This document shows positions 45,871 through 53,267 of a stretch of 64,000 nucleotides of DNA, piece by piece. Source of the DNA: Prevotella bivia DSM 20514 (GTDB lineage Bacteria > Bacteroidota > Bacteroidia > Bacteroidales > Bacteroidaceae); the NCBI RefSeq assembly GCF_000262545.1, contig NZ_JH660660.1, positions 225,500 to 289,499 of the forward strand. Reading direction: 5' to 3'. The notes below the pieces were generated by a model. It was not told the origin of the DNA and did no database searches. It saw only the letters and a program-made list of their open reading frames with translations. The number at the start of each line of letters is the position of its first letter. Positions within the stretch are counted from its first letter, which is position 1. A program made the position numbers and the translations under genes.

Positions 45871-47424
45871 ATGGATATGAAAAAACATCTGCCGCATGTA
45901 GACCTTGAAAAACTCGGCAAAATACTCGAGATTAAAGAAGAATACCAACGAGGAGATATTTCATTGGAAGAGGGTAGAACCCGAATAAGAGAGCAAGTTG
46001 GGAAAATCTACCCTTATGAAATTGCATTGGCAGAACAAGAACTCAAAACCATTGAAGAGAATGAGTGTCATAAGGAGGATATTCAAAAAATGATTGAGCT
46101 GTTTGATGAAGTGATGGACACTAGTCGCCCAAATCTTCCTCTTAACCACCCTATCATGTGCTACTACAGAGAGAACGAAGAAATGCGTCGCTTTATGCTC
46201 TCTATAGAAGATCTTGTACAATATCCGATTATCAAGAACCAGTGGCTTGAATTGTACGACCAAATAGCGGCTTTTCGCACTCACCTTTCACGTAAGCAGA
46301 ATCAGCTCTACTCCATACTCGAACAGAAAGGATTTGACCGCCCAACGACTACGATGTGGTTGCTCGATGACTTTGTACGAGACGAAATACGTGATGCTAA
46401 AAATCTTATTGAAGAAGACAAAGAAGAAGAGTTTTTGGCAATGCAGTCTACTATTGTGGCAGATGTGCGGGATCTTTTACAGAAAGAAGAATCTGTACTC
46501 TACCCAACTGCTTTGGCGATGATAACTCCAGAAGAATTCGAACAGATGCGTCTGGGAGATTACGAAATTGGCTTTGCATGGATTGATGTAGAGAATTTCC
46601 AAAATACTGACAAAACAGAACCCCAATCCACAACAGTCCCTGACGGTTTTACCTCAGAACTATCTGCGCTTCTTAGTAAATATGGTCTGGGGGGAGACGA
46701 TACATGCCGAGTTTTCGATGTTACAACAGGCAAACTCTCCCTCGAACAAATCAACCTCATTTACAAGCATCTTCCTATAGATATATCTTATGTAGATGAA
46801 AACGAACTCGTTCGCTTCTATTCAGATACCAACCACCGCATCTTCCCACGTAGCAAGAATGTTATCGGACGTGATGTGAAGAACTGCCATCCGCGCACCA
46901 GCGTCCACCTCGTTGAGGAAATCATTGCCAAATTCCGCTCGGGTGAGCAGGATAGTGTGGATTTTTGGATTAACAAACCTGGTGTATTCATCTATATTTA
47001 TTATGTTGCTGTGCGTGACTCAGAAGGACGATTTAGGGGAGTACTCGAAATGATGCAAGATTGTAATCGTATTCGTGAGCTTCAAGGTTCACGTACGTTG
47101 CTGACGTGGTCAAATGACATGCAAGGAGTAAAATCAATGGAGGCGAAAAAGTCTACTCCAGACGATACGCCTGCAACAAGAGAAGGCTCGATAATAGAAC
47201 TCTCTGCCAATACTCGCTTACAGGATTTGTTCAAAATCTACCCAAAGCTACGGCAAGATTTGCCAAGTATGAATTCTGCTTTTAAAATGCTCAATTCACC
47301 TCTCGCACGCATTATCATTCCTAAAGCAACCATCGCTATGATGAGCGAGCGCAGTGGCATTTCCATTGATGGCATACTTTCTATGTTAAACGAACTCATC
47401 GCTAAGTATAAGCGAGAGGAATAA
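45871..47424 (+). CDS. DUF438 / hemerythrin-like / PAS / DUF1858 protein (517 aa)
   Basis: Four regions follow in order. A DUF438 start (about 1-75) comes first. A hemerythrin-like helical domain (about 90-240) contains LPLNHPIMCYYRENEEM, HLSRKQNQLYSILEQKGF, MWLLDDFVRDEI and LLQKEESVLYPTAL. A PAS domain (about 310-430) includes VRFYSDTNHRIFPRSKNVIG and VFIYIYYVAVRDSEGRFRG. A C-terminal DUF1858 (about 455-515) follows with LFKIYPKLRQDLPSM. The set resembles cytoplasmic oxygen, redox or nitric-oxide sensors without an output domain. Several expected iron ligands are replaced. The ATG at 45871 avoids overlap with the cupin gene; the next ATG two codons on is an alternative. Confidence 0.85.
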   Translation: MDMKKHLPHVDLEKLGKILEIKEEYQRGDISLEEGRTRIREQVGKIYPYEIALAEQELKTIEENECHKEDIQKMIELFDEVMDTSRPNLPLNHPIMCYYRENEEMRRFMLSIEDLVQYPIIKNQWLELYDQIAAFRTHLSRKQNQLYSILEQKGFDRPTTTMWLLDDFVRDEIRDAKNLIEEDKEEEFLAMQSTIVADVRDLLQKEESVLYPTALAMITPEEFEQMRLGDYEIGFAWIDVENFQNTDKTEPQSTTVPDGFTSELSALLSKYGLGGDDTCRVFDVTTGKLSLEQINLIYKHLPIDISYVDENELVRFYSDTNHRIFPRSKNVIGRDVKNCHPRTSVHLVEEIIAKFRSGEQDSVDFWINKPGVFIYIYYVAVRDSEGRFRGVLEMMQDCNRIRELQGSRTLLTWSNDMQGVKSMEAKKSTPDDTPATREGSIIELSANTRLQDLFKIYPKLRQDLPSMNSAFKMLNSPLARIIIPKATIAMMSERSGISIDGILSMLNELIAKYKREE

Positions 47425-47543
47425 ATTCCTTATCCTAAAATAACAGAGAACAGGGCTGACGCATTATAATCCTTTCCTCTAGGGACTACATATGATGACC
47501 TCTTGAGGAAATCAAAAAACTCCACAGAGCAAACGAAAATTCT

Positions 47544-47648
47544 TCACGGAAGGTCGAAATAAAAGTTCGGAAGAATGAAATGAAACTTCGGAAGAAAGAT
47601 TTCGAAGTTCCGAAGAATTTTCCGTTTCTCGCTGAAGATTTGAGGATC
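47544..47648. repeat. 21-bp tandem repeat, about three clear and two decayed copies
   Basis: GTTCGGAAGAA (47565), CTTCGGAAGAA (47586) and GTTCCGAAGAA (47607) begin units exactly 21 bp apart, with weaker units on both sides. In the open frame the period is seven residues (VRKNEMK, LRKKDFE, VPKNFPF). A similar TTCGGAAGAA also occurs at 8469, at the edge of the inverted-repeat element. Confidence 0.65.
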
Positions 47649-47880
47649 TCCACCGAGGGATTGTTCAGCTTCCTTGATAGTACCGTAGATGCACTCGTTT
47701 AAACCTATCATACCACACGAATATCAATAGCTAAATACCATATAATTATGGTAGTATTTTTAGAAAAAAACAGCTTTCACTGTGTTACTGGCGTGCTATA
47801 AAATAATGATATTTAGAATAAGAACCAAGACTTTTTAAATGAAAGAGCCGTGAAGCAAATATAAAAAAACAGAATAAAAC

Positions 47881-47912
47881 TTTGGCTAAATGTGAAAGAT
47901 ACACTATCTTTG
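47881..47912 (+). promoter_or_regulatory. Promoter of the WG-repeat gene
   Basis: A -33 TTTG (47881-47884) and a -7 TATCTTTG (47905-47912) are 20 bp apart. A clear GGAGG ribosome-binding site (47922-47926) sits 7 nt before the ATG at 47934, which is unusual for this genome and decides the start. Confidence 0.7.
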
Positions 47913-47933
47913 CGAAAAAGCGGAGGACGGCTT

Positions 47934-48632
47934 ATGATAACACAAGACAACTTTAACCTAGAATATACCGATCCTATAGAGGTGTATCAAATTCGCCACT
48001 TTGTATGCAAAGAAATTTGTAGGCAAATTCATAGATATATTAAAGCAATGAGTGGTAGCAAACAACAAATGCTCTTATTCGAAGAACATTTGCAAGGACT
48101 TTCGTTAGACGAGAAGGAAGCTACTATAGCGCAGTATCTTGACCTTAATCGAAAAGCGTTAAAAGGATTAGATATGAAGCTTGTTTTAGCTCGTGCTATG
48201 GCAAACTATTGCGATACCTATAGCTATCTTGTTACTCTTATTAATGATAAAAGGCGTATCGTGCAATATCTCCAACTTATTAACGATATATATATAAGGT
48301 ATCATACGGTGTTTGAAGAAAATGGAAAGTTCGGCATTGCAGACTATAAAGGGAATGTGATCGTTAGTCCTAAATACGAATTTTTGCGAACTTGTTATAT
48401 GTATGTTGGCACTTTCCAAATACTACCTATTATAGCTCAGCTAGAGGGGAAAATGGGAGTTATCTTGCCAGATGGTAAAGATACCATTGTAATTCCATTT
48501 GATTACGACTCCATTTCACTTCGCGAAGAGCCACCCTACTTTGATGCTAAACGCAAAGGCAGGCATGTTTATCTAAATATGGATGGTAGCAAGTATGCTA
48601 AAAAACAAGTAGAAGAAAAGGAGAAAAAATAG
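47934..48632 (+). CDS. WG-repeat-like protein (232 aa)
   Basis: The N-terminal 130 residues are helical and unrecognised (LEYTDPIEVYQIRHFVCKEI, then EEHLQGLSLDEKEATIAQYL). The C-terminal 90 residues have WG/KWG-like beta repeats: ENGKFGIADYKGNVIVSPKY, EGKMGVILPDGKDTIVIPFD and a last unit ending in RHVYLNMDGSK. There is no signal peptide, so it is probably cytoplasmic. WG repeats serve in binding, and no enzyme activity is implied. I placed the start at 47934 because an earlier in-frame ATG lies inside the promoter and the chosen one has a GGAGG site. It is flanked by tandem repeats on both sides. Confidence 0.7.
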   Translation: MITQDNFNLEYTDPIEVYQIRHFVCKEICRQIHRYIKAMSGSKQQMLLFEEHLQGLSLDEKEATIAQYLDLNRKALKGLDMKLVLARAMANYCDTYSYLVTLINDKRRIVQYLQLINDIYIRYHTVFEENGKFGIADYKGNVIVSPKYEFLRTCYMYVGTFQILPIIAQLEGKMGVILPDGKDTIVIPFDYDSISLREEPPYFDAKRKGRHVYLNMDGSKYAKKQVEEKEKK

Positions 48633-48780
48633 CTTAATAGGACGAATAGAATTGTATGTTTCAAAGACAACTATATCAACTTGCCACGATGTATAATTGT
48701 TCTTTGAAAAATCATTACATACATAATTGCGTTAAGTTCTGTTTTTTAACGTTATAACATTCTTATAGGCAACGAGTTAC

Positions 48781-48874
48781 AAAAGGTTACCTGTTACTCC
48801 TCAAAAGGTTACCTTTTACTCATTAAAAGGTAATCTTTTACTCATCAAAAGGTTACCTTTTACGTTGTAAAAGG
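48781..48874. repeat. 22-bp palindromic tandem repeat, four copies plus a part
   Basis: Contiguous 22-bp units start at 48781, 48803, 48825 and 48847, with AAAAGG again at 48869. Each unit has the near-palindrome AAAAGGTTACCTTTT followed by ACTC-like linkers. With no unique spacers, this is not a CRISPR array. Confidence 0.85.
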
Positions 48875-48921
48875 GATCTGAACGATAACCTTCTATAATT
48901 TACTATATTTATTTTTTACAA

Positions 48922-48951
48922 CAACTATTTTGGAGTCTACCAAAATAGTTG
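48922..48951. repeat. 12-bp perfect inverted repeat
   Basis: CAACTATTTTGG and CCAAAATAGTTG enclose a 6-nt loop. There is no T run on either strand, so a standard terminator is unlikely. It could be a protein-binding site or an RNA hairpin. Confidence 0.7.
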
Positions 48952-49099
48952 CTGCAAAACATAATTACACAAGCATCTGCAAAGACTATCTATACCTCGC
49001 TCATAAATCTGCAAATGTCATCTGAAGTAATCTTTCACTCACTTTATACGTAAAATGGATAAAAAACTTATTTTAATGAAAATATTTTTTTTATTTTCT

Positions 49100-49130
49100 T
49101 TTGCAGAAAAGGAAAAAAAATATATCTTTG
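49100..49130 (+). promoter_or_regulatory. Perfect promoter of a candidate non-coding RNA
   Basis: A -33 TTTG (49100-49103) and a -7 TATCTTTG (49123-49130) have a 19 bp spacer. Confidence 0.75.
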
Positions 49131-49134
49131 CAAC

Positions 49135-49394
49135 AGAATTACTATTACTAACTATTCATAAACAATCGTCATCCAACAAATAATGACGAACATACTTGCA
49201 AAAATGTTTTGTGAGAAATATGTACTGAAACGTGCATATAATATTTCTCAACAGAAATGAAACAATCTCACAAGGAGTAGGTTTAGTCAACATGTGATAT
49301 GCTCCACTACACCATCTCTCCAAACATTGTCGAAAACCTTAAACGTTGTGGTAAGGAAGAGTGTATTTGTGAAGAGTATGCTCTTCCATTTTTT
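49135..49394 (+). ncRNA. Candidate structured small RNA (about 260 nt)
   Basis: This unit has its own promoter and a terminator hairpin (GAAGAG, TATG, CTCTTC at 49371-49386, followed by six T) but no gene of normal size. Inside is a perfect 10-bp stem, TGAGAAATAT (49212-49221) with ATATTTCTCA (49241-49250), plus weaker helices around 49270-49310 and 49337-49358. It also contains a 25-codon reading frame (49183-49260, MTNILAKMFCEKYVLKRAYN and five more residues), so a short peptide mRNA is the alternative. I do not recognise it as tmRNA, 6S, SRP RNA or RNase P RNA. Confidence 0.5.
49371..49394 (+). terminator. Terminator of the candidate small RNA
   Basis: A 6-bp GC-containing stem with a TATG loop is followed by six T. 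A longer pairing is possible with GGAAGAG at 49355. Confidence 0.65.
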
Positions 49395-49510
49395 ATGCTT
49401 ATATACCAATTAAAATAGAAGCAAAAGTATGATTTTCTCTCAAGAAGCTTAAGCCTTCTAATAAATATTTCTAGTCTATTACAAAGTATCTTTGTATCTT
49501 TGCACCGCAT

Positions 49511-49735
49511 ATATAGGTTCATTGTGAACATGATTAAAAAGGGAAATCGGTGTAAGTCCGATACTGTCCCGCAGCTGTAAATAGCAAAATATCATACTAA
49601 TACTTGTGGGTTTTTCACATTAATATATATATATATATCAGTATGAACTAGCAAACAAAAGCCACTGCTTCCGTAAAGAGAAATGGGAAGGCGATTTGCT
49701 AGGGTTTAGCTATAAGTCAGAATACCTGCCTATAT
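49511..49735 (+). promoter_or_regulatory. Cobalamin (adenosylcobalamin-type) riboswitch
   Basis: P1 pairs ATATAGG (49511-49517) with CCTATAT (49729-49735). The conserved core elements follow in order: GGTGTAAGTCCGATACTGTC with CCGC, the B12-box segment AGCCACTGCTTCCGTAAAG, GGGAAGGCGATTTGCTAGGG, and AAGTCAGAATACCTGCC. Two overlapping -7 elements TATCTTTG (49487-49494 and 49495-49502) lie just upstream. The ATG of btuB is 28 nt beyond, so control is expected to be repression by B12. Confidence 0.93.
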
Positions 49736-49762
49736 TATTAAAACATCTATTCTCGCGGAAGA

Positions 49763-51889
49763 ATGTTGTTTCATCAATCAATGTATAATAGCGCCATGTA
49801 CCCTTATAATTGGAAGAATAATGTACCTCCAAGGTACATTCATTGTATCTTTCTCATCGCCTTATTATTTCTTACAGCCACTAAGATCAAAGCTGATAAT
49901 AAGTTAAAGGCACTCAACGATACGCTTAACGAGGTTATCATTACTTCTCGCCTAACACAGCGCGAGATAATCCCCTCACAAAAGCTAAAAGGAAAAGACC
50001 TTGAACGCCTCAACACCCAGTCTATAGCCGATGCACTTCGCTACTTTGCAGGCTTACAGGTAAAGGATTATGGCGGTGTGGGCGGTATCAAGACCGTTAA
50101 TGTTAGAAGCATGGGAAGTCAGCATGTTGGCATTGTATATGATGGCGTAATGCTAGGTAATGCACAAAATGGACAGATAGATCTTGGACAATTCTCGCTT
50201 GACAATGTAGATGAGATAACGCTTTATAATGGTCAGAAGAGTTCTATCTTCCAACCCGCCTCCGACTTTGGTAATGCTGGCAGCGTATATATTCGCACTC
50301 GCCTACCACGCTTCACTAATGGTAAAAACTATAACCTAAAAGTGAAAATAAAATATGGATCAAGCGACCTCTTCAATCTTTCTGCACTTTGGGAACAACA
50401 TCTTTCCCCTGCTGTGGTTACATCGTTAAATGCCGAGCTACTCACTGCAAGCGGAAAATATAAATTCCACCACACAATGCTTGCAAACGATGGTGTTTCC
50501 ACTTACGACACCATTGCCACTCGGCATAATGGCGATATACTAGCTGAGCGTGTAGAGGCAAATATTCACGGGCTTATCTCGCGTGGCTTTTGGAACTTTA
50601 AGGCGTATCTCTATAACTCATCGCGTGGCATTCCGGGAGCAATCATAGAAAACGTATGGAGAAGCTCCGAACGTCTAAACGACCTTAACGCTTTCTTTCA
50701 AGGACGTTTCCAAAAGGATATTACTAACAAGTTTTCCACCCAATGGTTAGCAAAGTATGCCTATTACAAAACACATTATAAAAATGATAACCCCAACTAC
50801 ATAGCATACGACAATAGCTTTTGGCAACAAGAGGTGTATTTCTCCACTGCAAACGCATACGAATTAATTCCTAATTGGACAATTTCAGCTGCCTACGACT
50901 TCCGTTGGAATAAACTAAATGCAAACACGAAGAATTTCAACTATCCCACTCGTTTCTCTCACCTTGTGAGTCTTGCTACAGCTATTGACTTGCCCTTCTT
51001 GAAGGCACAAGCATCACTGCTAGCAACCCACATAGACGATGATCTCAAAGCGCTACACCTTCTTGCTGAACCACCAAAGCCCATTACCAAATTCTGTCCA
51101 GCTCTTTTTGTAAACGTTCCCATTGTACACACGGAGTATGCCGAGAATGGTATTTCCAAAACCAATCTAGAACTACGTGCATTTGCTAAGCGCAACTTCC
51201 GTATGCCTACCTTCAACGATCTCTACTACATCGATTTTGGTAATCCCAAACTCCTTCCAGAAGTAGCTACGCAATACGACTTAGGTACTACATTCTCTCA
51301 CCAATGGTTAGCAGCATGGGCAAAACGTGTACACCTACAATTAGATGCTTACTATAACACCATTCATAACAAGATTATAGCCTACCCTACAGGAAAACAG
51401 TTTCGCTGGACGATGATCAATCTTGGCACAGTTAGAATAATGGGCGTAGATGTAGCCGCAGGTTTTGATATGGCTGTTCCTATGGGCAAGAAAGCGCAAC
51501 CACTACTACTTTCGGTGAAGTCGCAGTACACTTATCAATCGGCTTTGGATATTACCTCTGAGCATGATTCTTATTATAAAAACCAAATACCCTACGTTCC
51601 GCACCACAGCGGATCAGTAACTCTAGGGGCTGACTACGCTAACTTCATACTCAATTATAGCGCTATCGTTACGGGCAGTAGGTATAGCTCACAAGACAAT
51701 ATTCCCTATTATTACATGGCAGCTTGGGCTACACACGATCTTAATTTGCAATACAAATTCAGCTTAGCTAAACTACCCTGCAAAGCGATATTAGAGGTAA
51801 ATAACCTATTCAACCAACGCTATGAGGTGATAGCCAACTATCCTATGCCCGGCACGAGTGGAACCATAGGGCTACAAGTAGAACTATAA
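49763..51889 (+). CDS. btuB: TonB-dependent vitamin B12 receptor BtuB (708 aa)
   Basis: This is an outer-membrane importer. A hydrophobic signal region (about residues 25-43, HCIFLIALLFLTATKIKA) is followed by the plug domain: LNEVIITSRLTQREI, then IADALRYFAGLQVKDYGGVG, VNVRSMGSQHVGIVYDGV and DNVDEITLYNGQKS. The rest is a 22-strand barrel with the TonB-receptor C-terminal signature around NNLFNQRYEVIANYPMPG, ending VEL. Specificity for cobalamin is inferred from the riboswitch directly upstream and the BtuG gene 41 bp downstream. Two later ATGs (49781 and 49796) are alternative starts. Confidence 0.93.
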   Translation: MLFHQSMYNSAMYPYNWKNNVPPRYIHCIFLIALLFLTATKIKADNKLKALNDTLNEVIITSRLTQREIIPSQKLKGKDLERLNTQSIADALRYFAGLQVKDYGGVGGIKTVNVRSMGSQHVGIVYDGVMLGNAQNGQIDLGQFSLDNVDEITLYNGQKSSIFQPASDFGNAGSVYIRTRLPRFTNGKNYNLKVKIKYGSSDLFNLSALWEQHLSPAVVTSLNAELLTASGKYKFHHTMLANDGVSTYDTIATRHNGDILAERVEANIHGLISRGFWNFKAYLYNSSRGIPGAIIENVWRSSERLNDLNAFFQGRFQKDITNKFSTQWLAKYAYYKTHYKNDNPNYIAYDNSFWQQEVYFSTANAYELIPNWTISAAYDFRWNKLNANTKNFNYPTRFSHLVSLATAIDLPFLKAQASLLATHIDDDLKALHLLAEPPKPITKFCPALFVNVPIVHTEYAENGISKTNLELRAFAKRNFRMPTFNDLYYIDFGNPKLLPEVATQYDLGTTFSHQWLAAWAKRVHLQLDAYYNTIHNKIIAYPTGKQFRWTMINLGTVRIMGVDVAAGFDMAVPMGKKAQPLLLSVKSQYTYQSALDITSEHDSYYKNQIPYVPHHSGSVTLGADYANFILNYSAIVTGSRYSSQDNIPYYYMAAWATHDLNLQYKFSLAKLPCKAILEVNNLFNQRYEVIANYPMPGTSGTIGLQVEL

Positions 51890-51930
51890 AACGCAATAAC
51901 AATATTTATTCATACTAAAATAATAAAATT

Positions 51931-53139
51931 ATGTTTACATTCAACAAACAACGCGCATTTGCGCTAGTACCTAAAGCTATAGGGTTATCGCTCATAACGG
52001 CTCTCGCTATGACCTTTACGGCATGTAGCAACGATAACCCTACAACAGAGCCTGGTGGGAAAAAAACAGAACCACCAGTAGAAATACCTTTTCTACAAAC
52101 TAAGGAAATAGCCACTGGCGACTATAAAGGAATGTACATGCTCAACGAAGGGCAGTGGATGAAGAACAATGCTACACTCGACTATCTTGACTTTACGACT
52201 GGTAAATTCTATGACAATGTATATTTTAATGGCTATTTCTCTAAAGATATTCAGCACATTGGTGATACTGGTAACGATATTATTTACAAAAATGGTAAGG
52301 TGTGGATAACATTAAATCAGTCGGGCGTTGTGATGGTTATCGACACTAACACTGGTAAGGTTATCAAAAAGGACATACAAGTACCTAACTGTCGCTGCCT
52401 AGCTTATGATAATGGCTTTATATACGTTACATCCTTTGCGGGCATAACAGGTAAAACAACCGAACCAGGACTCGTATACAAGATTAATGAAACAACATTT
52501 GAAATAACAGCTAAGGTTGCTGTAGGCTATCAACCAGAAGGCTTAGCTGTCCTCAATGGAAAGCTCTATGTTGCTAACAGTGGCGGATATGCTAATTCTC
52601 CAGAGGGCAAATATGGCAAAACACTCAGCATTATTGACTTGAAAACATTTACAAAGGAAGCAAAGGATATTGAATTACGTTTAGAAAACCCTTCACATGT
52701 AGCCGTTGACAAAACTGGAAAAATATGGGTTAACTGTCTAGGCGATTACAATAAGCCCAACGATGAGGGTATCGTTATTATAAAAAATGATGCCCCTATC
52801 CATACTCACGAAATCGGTGTAACTTACTTTGACTTTGCTGGCGACAAGGTATATTACTGTGCTACGCCTTGGAATGGACAGCGTTTGTATGGTGCATTCG
52901 ACATCAATACAATGGAAGAGGTAAAGGACGAGCCTATCAAGAACATTGAAACTTCACATTCTATCGCAACCCCACACGGTTTATACATCAACCCTATGAA
53001 CCAACATATCTACATTATGGACGCAAGAAACTTCACTGCGGGAGGTGCTATTCTTGTTTACAATATGCAAGGTAGATACCTCTATTCAATAGAAACATCG
53101 GGCGTTTGTCCAGGACATATCTGCTTCCTCCCTAAATAA
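51931..53139 (+). CDS. btuG: BtuG-type surface B12-binding lipoprotein (402 aa)
   Basis: A lipoprotein signal ends in the lipobox FTAC (Cys32), followed by SNDNPTTEPGGKKTE, a flexible linker suited to surface display. The mature protein is a YncE-like seven-bladed beta-propeller (DUF5074-like), with blades such as GVVMVIDTNTGKVIKKDIQV, YKINETTFEITAKVAVG and KTLSIIDLKTFTKEA. In Bacteroides, BtuG caps BtuB and captures cobalamin with very high affinity. Position behind btuB and the riboswitch, plus the propeller, support the same role here. A terminator follows. Confidence 0.87.
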   Translation: MFTFNKQRAFALVPKAIGLSLITALAMTFTACSNDNPTTEPGGKKTEPPVEIPFLQTKEIATGDYKGMYMLNEGQWMKNNATLDYLDFTTGKFYDNVYFNGYFSKDIQHIGDTGNDIIYKNGKVWITLNQSGVVMVIDTNTGKVIKKDIQVPNCRCLAYDNGFIYVTSFAGITGKTTEPGLVYKINETTFEITAKVAVGYQPEGLAVLNGKLYVANSGGYANSPEGKYGKTLSIIDLKTFTKEAKDIELRLENPSHVAVDKTGKIWVNCLGDYNKPNDEGIVIIKNDAPIHTHEIGVTYFDFAGDKVYYCATPWNGQRLYGAFDINTMEEVKDEPIKNIETSHSIATPHGLYINPMNQHIYIMDARNFTAGGAILVYNMQGRYLYSIETSGVCPGHICFLPK

Positions 53140-53163
53140 GGAAGTGTTTTATCAAACAGTTTA

Positions 53164-53205
53164 AAAGGTGGGAGTATTGCCCAAGAAGCAATATCTCCCA
53201 CCTTT
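53164..53205. terminator. Bidirectional terminator between btuG and nhaD
   Basis: A long near-perfect stem (AAAGGTGGGAGTATTGC with GCAATATCTCCCACCTTT, one mismatch) separates two convergent genes. Short T runs are present on both sides. Confidence 0.85.
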
Positions 53206-53267
53206 ACTATATTATATAAAGCCTAAATTATAAACTTAGCAAGGATCTGTCATTTGTTAAATTGTTC

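Larger units (their letters stand above)
47425..47933. other. About 500 bp between the DUF438 and WG-repeat genes
   Basis: No Met-initiated gene is seen. It holds a 21-bp tandem repeat (47544-47648). A 67-codon open frame without an ATG start (47499-47702) covers that repeat. The WG-repeat gene's promoter lies at its end. Confidence 0.5.
48633..49762. other. 1.1-kb non-coding stretch upstream of btuB
   Basis: No protein gene longer than 30 codons is convincing. It holds a 22-bp tandem repeat (48781-48874), a 12-bp perfect inverted repeat (48922-48951), a candidate structured RNA (49135-49394) and the cobalamin riboswitch (49511-49735). Confidence 0.7.

Noticed and set aside
47892..47933. Earlier start of the WG-repeat gene
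   Set aside because: The promoter -7 element lies within these codons. The ATG at 47934 has a GGAGG site.
48781..48874. CRISPR array
   Set aside because: The 22-bp units are directly contiguous with no unique spacers, and no cas genes are present.
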